Part shown: piece by piece, positions 1-21,710 of the stretch
How the letters are laid out: every line of letters starts with the position of its first letter
Numbering within the stretch: the stretch's first letter is position 1
Source: an uncultured Blastocatellia bacterium
GTDB taxonomy: Bacteria > Acidobacteriota > Blastocatellia > Pyrinomonadales > Pyrinomonadaceae
NCBI GenBank assembly: GCA_946480785.1
Contig: CAMLLD010000072.1
Coordinates: 1 to 33,264 of the forward strand
Reading direction: 5' to 3'
Length of the DNA: 33,264 nucleotides
Made by a program: the position numbers and the translations under genes
The notes under the pieces: model-generated
What the model was told of the DNA's origin: nothing
What the model saw: only the letters and a program-made list of their open reading frames with translations
The model's database searches: none

Positions 1-11133
<11,133 letters not shown>

Positions 11134-11137
11134 TTTC

Positions 11138-14100
11138 ATGTCTGCAACTGATTTGACGACGCGGCGGTCGAAGCTCTCGACAGCCAAACGCGCGCTGCTT
11201 GAAAAACGTCTCACCGGTCGAGATGCGGGACACGCGGAGCAAACTATTCCGCGGCGTGAGTCACGTTCGTATGCCCCGCTGTCATTCGCGCAGCAACGAC
11301 TCTGGTTCCTGCACCAACTCGATCCGGAGAGCATCGCCTACAACATGCCGACCGCGCTGCGTCTCACCGGCCGACTCAACACGCACGCGCTGAAGTGGAG
11401 CATCAACGAAATCATTCGGCGCCATGAAAGTCTGCGCACGACTTTCAGACTTGTCGCCGACGAGCCCATGCAGGTGATCGCCGACGAGTTGACGCTGGAG
11501 TTGCCGATCTTCGATCTGCAAATTTTCTCCGACGCAGAGCGTGAAGTGAACGTGATGCGGCTGGCAACTGAGGAAGCACAGCGACCATTCGACCTGGAAA
11601 CTGGACCCCTCGTACGTGCCCGGCTGCTCAGCTTGAACGCGGAAGAGTGGGTGCTTACGTTCACGATGCATCACATCATTGCCGACGGGTGGTCCATGGG
11701 CGTGCTGGTGAATGAGTTGGCGGCTCTTTACGAGTCTTATATAGAAGACAAGCCTGCAGCGCTCGCGGAGTTACCGGTGCAGTATGCAGACTTCGCCGAA
11801 TGGCAACGCGGATGGTTGAGCGAGGGAAATCTCGAGCGGCAGCTTCAATACTGGAAGCAACAACTGAGCGGCGAATTGCCGGTGCTGGAGTTTCCGACCG
11901 ATCGCGTGCGCCCGCCGCGTCAGAGTTTTCGCGGCGCGGTGCGGCGCTTCGCGCTTGCGGAAGAACTGTCGGCGGGCATCAAGAGTCTCGGCCGGCAGGA
12001 AGGCGCGACGCTCTTCATGACCTTGCTGGCGGCGTTTCAATCATTACTTCATCGCTATGCAAATCAGACCGACATCCTGGTCGGAACGGGCATCGCCAAT
12101 CGCAATCGCAGCGAGCTCGAAAGTCTCATTGGCTTCTTCGTCAACACCCTCGTGCTGCGCACTGACTTCAGCGGTGGTCCAACCTTTCGTGAGCTGCTCG
12201 GGCGTGTTCGCGATTTGACACTCGCCGCTTATGCGCATCAGGATCTGCCGTTTGAAAGAGTGGTCGAAGAGTTGCAGCCCGCGCGCGATCTCAGCCGCAA
12301 TCCGATTTTTCAGGTTTCGTTCGCGTTGCAGAATGCGCCCATGCAAGAGCTTGAGCTAAGCGGCCTTGCGCTCAGGATACAGGAGTTTGAAAGCCTGACG
12401 ACGCGGTTCGATCTCGAGTGTCACATGTGGGATGTGGCCGGTGGTCTGCAGGGCTTTCTCTTCTACAGCACCGATCTGTTTGACGAAGAGACGATCGAAC
12501 GCCTGCTTGCACACTACCGGAGATTTCTCGAAGAGGTCGTCGCGAATCCTGATCAACGTGTATCGGAGATCGAGTTTTTGACTCGTGAGGACCAGCGCAA
12601 GCTGCTCGTCGAATGGAACGAGACGCAGCAGCCGTTCACGCGCGACCTCTGCGCGCATCAGCTATTTGAGTTACAGGCTGCAAAGACACCACACGCGCTT
12701 GCGCTCGAGTTTGCGGGCGGGCAACTGACTTATCGTGAACTGAACGAGCGCGCTAACCGTGTGACCCATCAACTGCGCGATCTTGGTGTTGGGACGGAGT
12801 CTTTAGTCGCCATCTGCATTGAACGTTCGAATGAAATGGTGGTAGCGCTGCTCGCCGTGCTCAAAGCGGGCGGTGCGTTCGTGCCGCTCGATCCGGATTA
12901 TCCGCCGCAACGGCTTTCCTCGATGCTCGCGGACGCACGGCCGAGGGTCGTGGTAACAATGCAGCGCTGGTTGCAGCGGCTTCCCGATAATGAAGTGCTG
13001 ACCGTGTGTCTTGACGAACTACCGGTGCACGAGAGTACGGAAAATCTGGACCACAGGCCGACGCCTGAGAACCTCGCCTATGTCATCTACACGTCCGGTT
13101 CATCGGGTGTGCCTAAAGGCGTCGCGATTACACACGGCAGTTTGATGAATCTCGTCCAGTGGCACAAACGGGTGTATCAAGTCTCGGCCGCTGACCGCGC
13201 AACACAGATCGCAGGGTTGGCCTTCGACGCTTCGGTGTGGGAGATCTGGCCGTACCTGACAACCGGCGCAAGCATTCACATCGCTGATGAAGAGACACGT
13301 CTGTCACCAGAGAAGCTGATCGACTGGTTAGATACAAACCGGATCACGATCAGCTTTCTTCCGACACCTCTCGCAGAAGCCGTGCTCGATAAGCCGTGGC
13401 CGGCGACAATCTGTTTGCGGACGCTCTTGACGGGCGGCGACAGGCTGCGCAACGCACCGCGCCCAGCATTGCCCTTTCAACTCGCGAACAACTATGGACC
13501 GACTGAAAACACTGTCGTCACGACATCAACGTTCGTCCCCCAAGACGATGCGAGCGCGTCACCGCCACCGATCGGCCGTCCCATCGACAACGTGCAAGTC
13601 TACGTGCTCGATGAAGAATTGCGTCTCGCGCCCATCGGCGTAACCGGTGAGCTTTTCGTCGCCGGCGAAAGCCTCGCTCGTGGTTATTGGAACAGCCCGG
13701 ATCTCACGGCCGAGCGCTTCATTCCGCACCCGTTTAGCGATGCGCCCGGCGCGCGTCTATATCGAACCGGCGATCGCGTGCGTCTACTCAGCGATGGGCA
13801 GATCGAGTTCTTCGGACGCGTTGATGAACAAGTGAAGGTGCGCGGGTTTCGCATCGAGCTCGGCGAGATCGAGGCGACACTCGGCGAGCAGGAACAGGTC
13901 AAGGAAGCAGTAGTCGTCGCGCGCGAAGATACGGCGGGCGAAAAACGTCTGGTGGCCTACGTCGTTCCGCGCGCCGAATCTCAGAACCTGGACCACGAAA
14001 GAGCGCAACTGGAGCAACAGCATATCGAGCAATGGCAAAGGCTTTACGACGACACCTATGCTCACAACGACGCAGACGATCCACTCTTCAACATCACTGG

Positions 14101-17100
14101 CTGGAACAGCAGCTACACGGGTGAGCCCATTCCGCCGGCAGAGATGCGCGAATGGCGCGAGTCGTCGCTCGCGCGCATTCTCGCGTTGCAGCCACGCCGA
14201 GTGCTCGAGATCGGTTGCGGTACCGGACTGCTGCTGTTAGAAATCGCGCCGCGTTGCGAAGCCTACACGGGCACGGACTTCTCCCCGGTCGCGCTCGATT
14301 ACGTGCGGCGACAACTGCCAAACGTCGGACTCGACGAGTCGCGCGTGCAGTTGTTACAACGCATGGCCCATCAGTTCGAGGGAATTGAAGACGGCTCGTT
14401 CGATCTCGTCGTGCTTAACTCGGTGGTCCAATACTTTCCCGATCTGGATTATTTTCTCCGCGTGCTCGAAGGCGCACTCAAGGCGGTCAAGCCTGGCGGT
14501 TTCATCTATCTCGGAGACCTGCGCAACTACCGTCTGCTGGAAGCCTTCCACACTTCCGTGCAGATGTATCAGGCCACTCCCGACACCGACAGCGCGACAC
14601 TCAGACAACGCGTGCGGCGAAACATCGAGACCGAAGAAGAGTTGCTGCTCGACCCGGCGCTCTTTACCGCGCTCAGGGATCGTTTCCCGCAGATCGGTGG
14701 AGTCGAGGTGCAACTGCAACGCGGACGAGCACACAACGAATTGACGCGCTTTCGTTATCAGGTTTTGTTGCACGTTGGCGAACCAATGCATGTCGAATGT
14801 CCGACTATTGATTGGCAAACAGAGAAGTTGACTCTGGATGCGCTGCGGCAGTTATTGATGAAAAACAAGCCCGAGATGCTCGGTGTGCGGCGTGTACCGA
14901 ACGCACGTGTCTGGGCCGACGTGCGCCTCGTCGAGCGTGAGGATGCGATCGATCCGGAAGACGTTTGGAGTTTGAGTGAAACGCTGCCGTACGAAGTGGA
15001 CGTGCGTTGGTCCGATGCAGGCGCGGGCGAGTATTTCGATGTTGTGTTCTCAAAAAATGCGGGTAGCCTGTGGACAAGTCTGGCAGAAACGCACACACAG
15101 AAGCCGCTCGCTCTCTACGCGAACAATCCGCTGCACGGCCGGCTCGCGCGTCAGTTGATCCCCGGCCTGCGCGAACAGCTCGCACAAAAATTACCGGACT
15201 ACATGATCCCGTCGTCCTTCGTGTTGCTCGATGCATTGCCGCTAACGGCGAACGGCAAAGTTGATCGACGTGCGTTGCCTGCGCCCAACGAGACTCGCTC
15301 GCCGCAGGATTTTGTCGCGCCGAACACGCCGGCGGAAGAGTTGCTGGCGCGCCTTTGGTGCGAAGTGCTCGGGATTGAGAGCGCCGGCATGCGCGACGAC
15401 TTTTTCGCGCTCGGCGGACATTCGCTGCTGGCGACGCGGCTCGTGTCGCGCGTGCGTGAAAGTTTCGGCGTGGAGTTGCCGGTGCGCAGTCTGTTTGAAG
15501 CCCCAACCCTCAGAGGCTTGGCCGCATACATCGAAGCCGCTTTGCGCGATCGCAGCGGCACACAAGCTCCGCCCATCACTCGTGTACCGCGCGACGGAAA
15601 AATCCCGCTTTCTTTTGCGCAGCAACGTCTCTGGTTTCTTCACGAGCTGGAGCCGACGAGCTCTTTCTACAACGTTCCCGTCGCCGTGCGCCTGCACGGT
15701 CGTTTGCAGCTTGAAGCGTTGCAGCGAACGTTGAACGAAATCGTCCGGCGTCACGAGAGTCTGCGTACCAGTTTTGCGACTGTCGACGCGCAACCAGTGC
15801 AGTCGATCGCGCCGGTGCTTTTACTCGAGCTACCGTTAATCGATCTCTCGATGCTGCCGGAAGCAGAGCGCGAAAACGAAGCGCAGCAACGCGCGACGGA
15901 AGAGGCGCGCCTGCCTTTCAACCTCGCTACTGGACCACTCATTCGTGCGAGTCTCGTGCGTCTCGGCGCGGAAGATCATGTATTGCTCGTGACCATGCAC
16001 CACATCGTCAGCGACGGCTGGTCCATGGGCGTGCTCATCAGGGAGGTTGGCGCGCTCTATCGGGCCTTCATTAAAGACGAGCCGTCGCCGCTCGCGGAGT
16101 TGCCGGTGCAGTATGCAGACTTTGCGGTCTGGCAGCGTCGCTGGTTGACCGGCGAGGTTTTCGAAACGCACCTGGGTTATTGGCGACGACAACTCGGCGG
16201 CGAGCTGCCGGTGCTCGATCTGCCGGCCGACAAGTCTCGCCCCGCGGTGCAGAGTTTTCGCGGCTCGAGCCAGTCGTTGCAACTGCCCGTGCCGTTGGCC
16301 CAAAGCCTCAACGCCCTGGCGCAGCGCGAAGGCGTGACGCTCTTCATGCTTTTGCTCGCGGCTTTCAAAGCCCTGCTGTCGCGCTACACCGAGCAGACGG
16401 ACATCGTCATCGGGTCGCCGATTGCCAATCGCAACCGCGTGGAGCTCGAAGGACTCATCGGTTTCTTCGTCAACACGCTCGCGCTGCGCACGGACCTTTC
16501 GGGCAATCCGACTTTTAGCGAGCTCGTGCGTCGCGTGCGCGCCGTCGCTCTCGAAGCCTACGCACATCAGGATATGCCGTTCGAACAACTCGTCGAGCAG
16601 TTGCAGCCCGAACGAACGATGAGCCGCAACCCGCTTTTTCAGGTGATGTTTCAGATGGAGAACACACCGAAAGAAGAGTTGCCGCTGCCTGGCCTTGTGC
16701 TCAGCCCGGTGGAGGTTGAACGAGTCACGACGCAGTTTGATTTGAGCTTCGACGTGATGGAGAACGACGATGGTCTCGTGGTCGTGGCCGAGTACAGCAC
16801 CGACCTCTTTACGAGGGCGACGATCACCTCGATGCTGCGGCGGTGGCAGGTTCTGCTGGAAGGTGTTGTCGCGAATCCCGAGGCGCGGCTCGACGTACTG
16901 CCCCTGCTGAGTGGCGCGGAGCGCGAACGATTGCTTCGTGATTGGAACGAGACGCGTGAAGTGTTTCCGGCGGAGCGTTCGCTGCCAGAGTTGTTTGAAG
17001 CGCAGGCTGCGGCGCGGCCTCACGCGTTGGCGGTGATTTCCGATCAGGAGCAGGTGACGTTTGCGGAACTGAACCGGCGGGCAAATCGTCTGGCCCACTC

Positions 17101-19705
17101 GTTGACAGCGCGCGGGATCGGGCCTGAATCAGTGGTCGGTGTTTGTATCGAACGTTCCGCGGAGATGATCGTCGCGCTGCTCGGCATTCTCAAGACGGGC
17201 GCGGCGTATCTGCCACTGGATCCTTCGCTGCCGTCTGAGCGTCGGGAGTTCATGGTCGAAGATGCGCGCGCTTCGCTGTTGCTCACCGAAGAACAACTCG
17301 ATCGCGAACGCGAAAACATTGCAGGCGCGAGTGAAGATAATCTCAGTCGGTCGACAAGGGGCGACAACCTCGCTTTTGTCATCTACACGTCCGGCTCGAC
17401 AGGCAGACCGAAAGGCGTCGCAGTCTCACAACGATCGCTCGTGAACCATAGCCTGATCATCGCGTCAGCCTACGGCCTTACTTCAGACGATCGCGTTTTG
17501 CAGTTTGCTTCGATCAGTTTCGACGTGGCCGCCGAAGAGGTTTTTTCAGCGTTGCTGAGCGGCGCGAGCATTGTTCTTCCGAGTGAAAAGGTATTGGATA
17601 GCGCTGCGCTGTTGCGATTGATTGAGAATGAGAAGCTGTCTGTACTCAATCTGCCGGCGCCCTTCTGGCACGGGTGGGTGAGAGAGTTGGTGGCGACCCG
17701 CAGCAGCGTGCCGCCGTGTCTGCGCCTCGTTGTTGTCGGCAGTGAACGTGTTTCGCTTGAGTCTTATGATTTGTGGCAACAGCTCCAGTCAGGCGTCAGG
17801 CTAATCAACGCTTATGGAACGAGTGAGACGACGATCACTTCCACACTCTACGAGCCGGGAGCTGGTGCGCCCGTTGTTGGTGCTTCACTTCCGATTGGCC
17901 GCCCCATCGCCAACACGCGCGTCTACATTCTCGATCGTCATCTCGAACCCGTTCCGGCAGGTCTGCCCGGCGAACTCTACATCGCCGGGAGCGGAGTAGC
18001 GCGTGGTTACGTGCTGCGTCCTGAGCTAACGGCGGAGCGCTTCATCCCCGATTGCTTTGGGCGCACGGCCGGCGCGCGTATGTATCGCACCGGAGATCGC
18101 GCGCGTTACTTACACGATGAACAGATCGAATTTCTCGGCCGTGCGGACCAGCAGTTGAAGGTGCGCGGTTATCGCATCGAGCCCGGCGAGATTGAGTCTG
18201 CGCTGAAGCGACATCCGGCGGTGCGTGAAGCGCTGGTGGTTGCACGCGAAGAGGCAAGGGGAGATTTGGGCGGTGATAAACGTCTCGTTGCTTACGTCAC
18301 GCAGAGCGCTAACTTATCTGAATCATTAGCCGCGTCACTCAACGGCGAAGCCGACGAAGTGGCTCGCGAACTCGAAGAAGATCAACTGGCGCAGTGGCAG
18401 ATGGTCCATGATGACGAAGTCTTCAACCAGACCGCGCCGCTCGCCGATCCGACCTTCAACATCAGCGGTTGGATAAGTAGTTACACGGGCGAGCCCATTC
18501 CTGCCGCACAGATGCGCGAGTGGGTGGATGACGCGGTCGAGCGCATTCTCTCGTTTGCGCCGCAGCGTGTGCTGGAGATCGGCTGCGGCACGGGCCTGCT
18601 CCTCTTCAACCTCGCGCCGCATTGCGTACGGTACGTCGGCACTGACTTTTCACCTGCCGCGCTTAATTATGTCCGGCAGCATCTGCCGGCGCTCGGCGGT
18701 AACCACGGTGAAGTCGTGTTGCTCGAAAGACGTGCCGACGACTTTCGTGACCTCGAACCAAACTCTTTCGACGCCGTGATTCTGAATTCTGTCGTGCAGT
18801 ATTTTCCGAGTGTCACTTATCTCTTGCGGGTACTCGAAGGCGCAGTCGCGGCGACGCGTGCGCGAGGTTTCGTGTTTGTCGGCGATGTTCGCAGCCTGCC
18901 GCTGCTGGAAACGTTTCACACGTCCGTCGAGTTGGCGAAAGGCGGCGATGCGTTGCCGGTTGAAGAGTTGCAACAACTCGTTCGCAAGCGTGTCGCAGAC
19001 GAAGAAGAACTGATTCTCGATCCTGCTTTCTTCGACGCTCTCAAAGAGCATTTGCCGCAGATCGACCACGTGGAGATCTTGTCGAAACGCGGACGCTTGG
19101 AAAACGAGCTGACGCGGTTTCGTTATCAGGTCGTCATCCACGTCGGCGAGCAGCGGCAGGATGTCGCGACCGCCGCACAGAGCAAAGCGTGGAGTGAATA
19201 CGCCAATAACCCTCTGCAGGGAAAGTTCGCGCGGTATCTGATTCCGCAGTTGCGAGACGCCCTCGCGGAACAACTGCCCGACTACATGATGCCTTCGTCA
19301 TTCGTGCTGCTCGATGAGTGGCCGCTCACGCCTGGCGGGAAGATCGATCTGAAGGCGCTGCCTGCGCCTGACGTGACGAGAGCACAAGCGCGCGGTACGC
19401 CGATCGCTCCGCGCACACCAGTCGAGCAGGCGTTAGCGGCGATATGGTCCGAGTTGCTCGGGCTCACGAACATCGGGATTCACGACAACTTCTTCGAGTC
19501 AGGTGGGCATTCGCTGTTGGCCACCCAACTCATCTCACGCGTGAGAGAGAAATTTCAGATCGAGATCGCCCTGCGACAGTTGTTTGAACGTCCCACCATC
19601 GAGTCATTTGCAATCGCGATTGAAGAAGCACAGCAAAGCAACACAGAACGGCAAACCCCCGCGATCGTTCCGGTTCCCCGACAGCCACGCCGTATCCACA
19701 GATAA
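11138..19705 (+). CDS. Nonribosomal peptide synthetase, two N-methylating modules
   Basis: A 2855-residue multienzyme with order C-A-nMT-T, C-A-nMT-T. It adds two N-methylated residues, the first predicted as N-methyl-Leu. The ATG at 11138 is the natural start because an N-terminal segment with the usual LSTAKRALLEKRL helix precedes the first C domain. It begins four bases after the stop of the upstream gene, and I see no Shine-Dalgarno sequence, which suggests translational coupling. There is no N-terminal loading domain and no C-terminal TE or E domain. It must therefore receive a chain from, and pass one to, other proteins. It ends in a short Pro/Arg-rich tail after the last carrier domain. 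The second methyltransferase lacks about 95 residues found in the first. The family assignment is certain. Confidence 0.97.
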   Translation: MSATDLTTRRSKLSTAKRALLEKRLTGRDAGHAEQTIPRRESRSYAPLSFAQQRLWFLHQLDPESIAYNMPTALRLTGRLNTHALKWSINEIIRRHESLRTTFRLVADEPMQVIADELTLELPIFDLQIFSDAEREVNVMRLATEEAQRPFDLETGPLVRARLLSLNAEEWVLTFTMHHIIADGWSMGVLVNELAALYESYIEDKPAALAELPVQYADFAEWQRGWLSEGNLERQLQYWKQQLSGELPVLEFPTDRVRPPRQSFRGAVRRFALAEELSAGIKSLGRQEGATLFMTLLAAFQSLLHRYANQTDILVGTGIANRNRSELESLIGFFVNTLVLRTDFSGGPTFRELLGRVRDLTLAAYAHQDLPFERVVEELQPARDLSRNPIFQVSFALQNAPMQELELSGLALRIQEFESLTTRFDLECHMWDVAGGLQGFLFYSTDLFDEETIERLLAHYRRFLEEVVANPDQRVSEIEFLTREDQRKLLVEWNETQQPFTRDLCAHQLFELQAAKTPHALALEFAGGQLTYRELNERANRVTHQLRDLGVGTESLVAICIERSNEMVVALLAVLKAGGAFVPLDPDYPPQRLSSMLADARPRVVVTMQRWLQRLPDNEVLTVCLDELPVHESTENLDHRPTPENLAYVIYTSGSSGVPKGVAITHGSLMNLVQWHKRVYQVSAADRATQIAGLAFDASVWEIWPYLTTGASIHIADEETRLSPEKLIDWLDTNRITISFLPTPLAEAVLDKPWPATICLRTLLTGGDRLRNAPRPALPFQLANNYGPTENTVVTTSTFVPQDDASASPPPIGRPIDNVQVYVLDEELRLAPIGVTGELFVAGESLARGYWNSPDLTAERFIPHPFSDAPGARLYRTGDRVRLLSDGQIEFFGRVDEQVKVRGFRIELGEIEATLGEQEQVKEAVVVAREDTAGEKRLVAYVVPRAESQNLDHERAQLEQQHIEQWQRLYDDTYAHNDADDPLFNITGWNSSYTGEPIPPAEMREWRESSLARILALQPRRVLEIGCGTGLLLLEIAPRCEAYTGTDFSPVALDYVRRQLPNVGLDESRVQLLQRMAHQFEGIEDGSFDLVVLNSVVQYFPDLDYFLRVLEGALKAVKPGGFIYLGDLRNYRLLEAFHTSVQMYQATPDTDSATLRQRVRRNIETEEELLLDPALFTALRDRFPQIGGVEVQLQRGRAHNELTRFRYQVLLHVGEPMHVECPTIDWQTEKLTLDALRQLLMKNKPEMLGVRRVPNARVWADVRLVEREDAIDPEDVWSLSETLPYEVDVRWSDAGAGEYFDVVFSKNAGSLWTSLAETHTQKPLALYANNPLHGRLARQLIPGLREQLAQKLPDYMIPSSFVLLDALPLTANGKVDRRALPAPNETRSPQDFVAPNTPAEELLARLWCEVLGIESAGMRDDFFALGGHSLLATRLVSRVRESFGVELPVRSLFEAPTLRGLAAYIEAALRDRSGTQAPPITRVPRDGKIPLSFAQQRLWFLHELEPTSSFYNVPVAVRLHGRLQLEALQRTLNEIVRRHESLRTSFATVDAQPVQSIAPVLLLELPLIDLSMLPEAERENEAQQRATEEARLPFNLATGPLIRASLVRLGAEDHVLLVTMHHIVSDGWSMGVLIREVGALYRAFIKDEPSPLAELPVQYADFAVWQRRWLTGEVFETHLGYWRRQLGGELPVLDLPADKSRPAVQSFRGSSQSLQLPVPLAQSLNALAQREGVTLFMLLLAAFKALLSRYTEQTDIVIGSPIANRNRVELEGLIGFFVNTLALRTDLSGNPTFSELVRRVRAVALEAYAHQDMPFEQLVEQLQPERTMSRNPLFQVMFQMENTPKEELPLPGLVLSPVEVERVTTQFDLSFDVMENDDGLVVVAEYSTDLFTRATITSMLRRWQVLLEGVVANPEARLDVLPLLSGAERERLLRDWNETREVFPAERSLPELFEAQAAARPHALAVISDQEQVTFAELNRRANRLAHSLTARGIGPESVVGVCIERSAEMIVALLGILKTGAAYLPLDPSLPSERREFMVEDARASLLLTEEQLDRERENIAGASEDNLSRSTRGDNLAFVIYTSGSTGRPKGVAVSQRSLVNHSLIIASAYGLTSDDRVLQFASISFDVAAEEVFSALLSGASIVLPSEKVLDSAALLRLIENEKLSVLNLPAPFWHGWVRELVATRSSVPPCLRLVVVGSERVSLESYDLWQQLQSGVRLINAYGTSETTITSTLYEPGAGAPVVGASLPIGRPIANTRVYILDRHLEPVPAGLPGELYIAGSGVARGYVLRPELTAERFIPDCFGRTAGARMYRTGDRARYLHDEQIEFLGRADQQLKVRGYRIEPGEIESALKRHPAVREALVVAREEARGDLGGDKRLVAYVTQSANLSESLAASLNGEADEVARELEEDQLAQWQMVHDDEVFNQTAPLADPTFNISGWISSYTGEPIPAAQMREWVDDAVERILSFAPQRVLEIGCGTGLLLFNLAPHCVRYVGTDFSPAALNYVRQHLPALGGNHGEVVLLERRADDFRDLEPNSFDAVILNSVVQYFPSVTYLLRVLEGAVAATRARGFVFVGDVRSLPLLETFHTSVELAKGGDALPVEELQQLVRKRVADEEELILDPAFFDALKEHLPQIDHVEILSKRGRLENELTRFRYQVVIHVGEQRQDVATAAQSKAWSEYANNPLQGKFARYLIPQLRDALAEQLPDYMMPSSFVLLDEWPLTPGGKIDLKALPAPDVTRAQARGTPIAPRTPVEQALAAIWSELLGLTNIGIHDNFFESGGHSLLATQLISRVREKFQIEIALRQLFERPTIESFAIAIEEAQQSNTERQTPAIVPVPRQPRRIHR
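11260..15540 (+). other. NRPS module 4: C-A(Leu)-nMT-T
   Basis: The C domain (HHIIADG at 11669-11689) is LCL-like. The adenylation domain starts near 12640, with YTSGSSG from 13088 and D235 at 13226 (FDASVW). Its pocket code reads DAWFLGNVVK, identical to the classical Leu code of gramicidin S synthetase. It is interrupted between its A8 and A10 motifs by an N-methyltransferase and resumes at DYMIPSS. The A10 motif NGKVDRRALP starts at 15251, with the invariant Lys at 15257-15259. The carrier domain has LGGHSL with its serine at 15422-15424. The predicted residue is N-methyl-L-leucine. Confidence 0.88.
13987..15115 (+). other. N-methyltransferase domain embedded in the Leu A domain (full length)
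   Basis: This is an SAM-dependent methyltransferase inserted in the small-subdomain region of the A domain, the usual place for NRPS N-methylating domains. The SAM-binding motif VLEIGCGTG is at 14201-14227. The conserved VLNSVVQYFP and FRYQVLLHVGE segments follow. After HVGE (14771-14782) come 111 residues, including an RRVPNAR stretch, before the YANNPL junction back to the A domain. It methylates the amino nitrogen of carrier-bound Leu before condensation. Confidence 0.9.
15590..19640 (+). other. NRPS module 5: C-A(unknown)-nMT-T
   Basis: The C domain has HHIVSDG at 15998-16018. The adenylation domain starts near 16970, with YTSGSTG from 17384 and D235 at 17522 (FDVAAEE). The pocket code reads DVENVVAITK, which I do not recognise. 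The acidic residue at position 239 and Val instead of the usual Gly/Ala at 301 make it atypical. NAYGTSE replaces the usual NxYGPTE. The methyltransferase interrupts the A domain, and the carrier domain has the variant ESGGHSL with its serine at 19511-19513. The likely product is an N-methylated residue of unknown identity. Confidence 0.8.
18362..19198 (+). other. N-methyltransferase domain embedded in the module 5 A domain (shortened C-terminal part)
   Basis: The SAM motif VLEIGCGTG is at 18569-18595, and VILNSVVQYFP and FRYQVVIHVGE are retained, so the catalytic core looks intact. Only 16 residues separate HVGE (19139-19150) from the YANNPL junction, against 111 in the sister domain of module 4. 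About 95 residues of the post-core region are therefore missing. The shortened domain may still be active. This cannot be judged from sequence alone. Confidence 0.87.
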
Positions 19706-19719
19706 CACAAATTAGATAA

Positions 19720-21710
19720 ATGAGTCTGGTTCAACTGCTGCGACAGCGGGCTGAGGCGACGCCCGAACGTCTCGCTTATCGCTTCCTTAGTGATGGCGAA
19801 CAAGAAGAGTCGCGCATCACGTACGGCGAGTTGGACCACCGTGCGCGCGCGATTGCCGCACACCTGCAAGAGACGGACACGCTTGGCGAACGGGCGCTGC
19901 TCCTTTATCCCGCTGGACTCGCTTACTTCGAAGCATTTTTCGGGTGTCTGTACGCAGGTGTTATCGCCGTTCCGGCGCCGCTGCCGCGTCTCAATCGAAA
20001 CGCGCAGCGACTACAAGCGATGATCGGAGACGCCGAAGCAACGATCGCACTGACGAACACGGGCTTCCTCCGGAAAGTAGAATCTCTCACCTCGCCGCTG
20101 CCGGAACTCGCGCGTTTGCGTTGGCTCGCGACTGACACCATCGGCGGACCACAGGCGGGAACATACAGCGAACCGAAGTTGAACGCGGAGAGTGTGGCCT
20201 ACCTGCAATACACCTCCGGTTCGACGTCCACGCCGAAAGGCGTGATGGTCACGCACGCCAACGTGCTGCACAACTCAGCCTCGATTCACCGTGGCTTTGC
20301 GCATACGCCTGACAGTCGTTCGCTCACCTGGCTGCCGCATTTTCACGACATGGGTTTGATCGACGGCATTATCCAGCCGCTCTATGGTGGCTTCCCCGCG
20401 ACCATCATGTCCCCGACTTCTTTCCTCCAGCATCCGCTGCGCTGGCTAGAAGCCGTCACGCGCTTGCAGATCACGCACACGGGTGGTCCAAACTTCGCTT
20501 ACGACCTGTGCGTACGCCGGCTGAACCCCTCGCAACTCGCAACACTCGATCTGCGCAGTTGGCGCGTAGCTTATAACGGCGCGGAGCCGGTGCGCGTGGA
20601 GACGTTGCGGCGCTTTGCCGATACGTTTCGTGAGTGCGGCTTTCGTGAGGACGCGTTCTATCCGGCTTATGGGCTCGCCGAAGCGACGCTGAAAGTGAGC
20701 GGACGCAACGGCGCCGGCACTTGCACTATCCGCGCTGATGCACTCGAACAGCATCACGTTGTCGAAGGTGTGGCCGAGCAGGACCACACACGCACGCTCG
20801 TTAGTTGTGGCGAGGCGGCACTCGACACCGAGATCGAGATTGTCGATCCCGAGACGCTGTGGCGATGTGAAACGAACGCTATCGGTGAGATTTGGGTCCA
20901 TGGACCAGGCGTGGCGGCGGGTTACTGGGGCCGGCCGGAAGAGACGGAGCAAACATTTCACGCACGCTGGATCGCAGCAGACAACGGAGCGTCCGCAAAG
21001 ACTTACCTTCGAACGGGCGATTTAGGATTCATCCGTGATGGTGAGTTGTTCGTCACCGGCCGCGTCAAGGATCTGATCATCATTCGCGGGCGGAATCTTT
21101 ATCCACACGATCTCGAGTTGGCGGTCGAGCAGTGTCACGGCGCGCTGCGAGCAGGTGGAGGCGCAGCGTTCTCGCTTGAAATAGAAGGCGAAGAGCGGCT
21201 GGTTGTGGTGCAGGAACTCGAGCTACGGCAACAGGCGAACACCGCGTCGCTTATCGAATCGATTCGCGAAACGTTGGCCGATGAGTTCGAAGTGCAGCCG
21301 TATGCGATCCTGCTGGTAAAAGCCGGCAGCGTGCCGAAGACGTCGAGCGGTAAGGTCCAACGCGCGGCGTGTCGCACGATGTTCGAGACCGGTTCTTTCG
21401 ACGTGTTGGCCGAGTTGCGTGCGCCCCTCGACTTCGGTGTTGATGGAACTGAGCGAGTCGCGCCGGCAGAATTCTCGACCCCGGAAGAGATCGCCACTTG
21501 GATTCGCGAACAACTCGCCGCGAGACTAAAGATCGAGGCCGGTGCGATTGACATCGACAGCTCACTCACGCGCTACGGCGTCGATTCACTGATCGTAGTC
21601 GAGTTGATGCACAGCATCGAGACGCAACTCGGCGTACTTCTCCCAATGTCTGACGCCCTCAGCAGTCAGAGTATCACGCAGCTTGCCGCATGCTGTTTCG
21701 AGTTGATCGA
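19720..21710 (+). other. Fatty acyl-AMP ligase plus acyl carrier protein (lipid loading)
   Basis: The FAAL runs from the N-terminus to about 21440. It carries the FAAL-style core LQYTSGSTSTPKGVMVTH (tyrosine codon at 20209) and the family block around LPHFHDMGLIDGI. FAALs adenylate a free fatty acid with ATP and pass the acyl group to a carrier protein without CoA. The carrier follows at about 21480-21710, with YGVDSL and its phosphopantetheine serine at 21586-21588. This is the only initiation module in the window. Chain length and substitution of the fatty acid cannot be predicted. Confidence 0.93.

Noticed and set aside
15836..17098. 420-codon open frame on the minus strand
   Set aside because: It lies wholly over the module 5 C domain and the start of its A domain, shows no recognisable protein family, and is a typical antisense shadow of GC-rich coding DNA.
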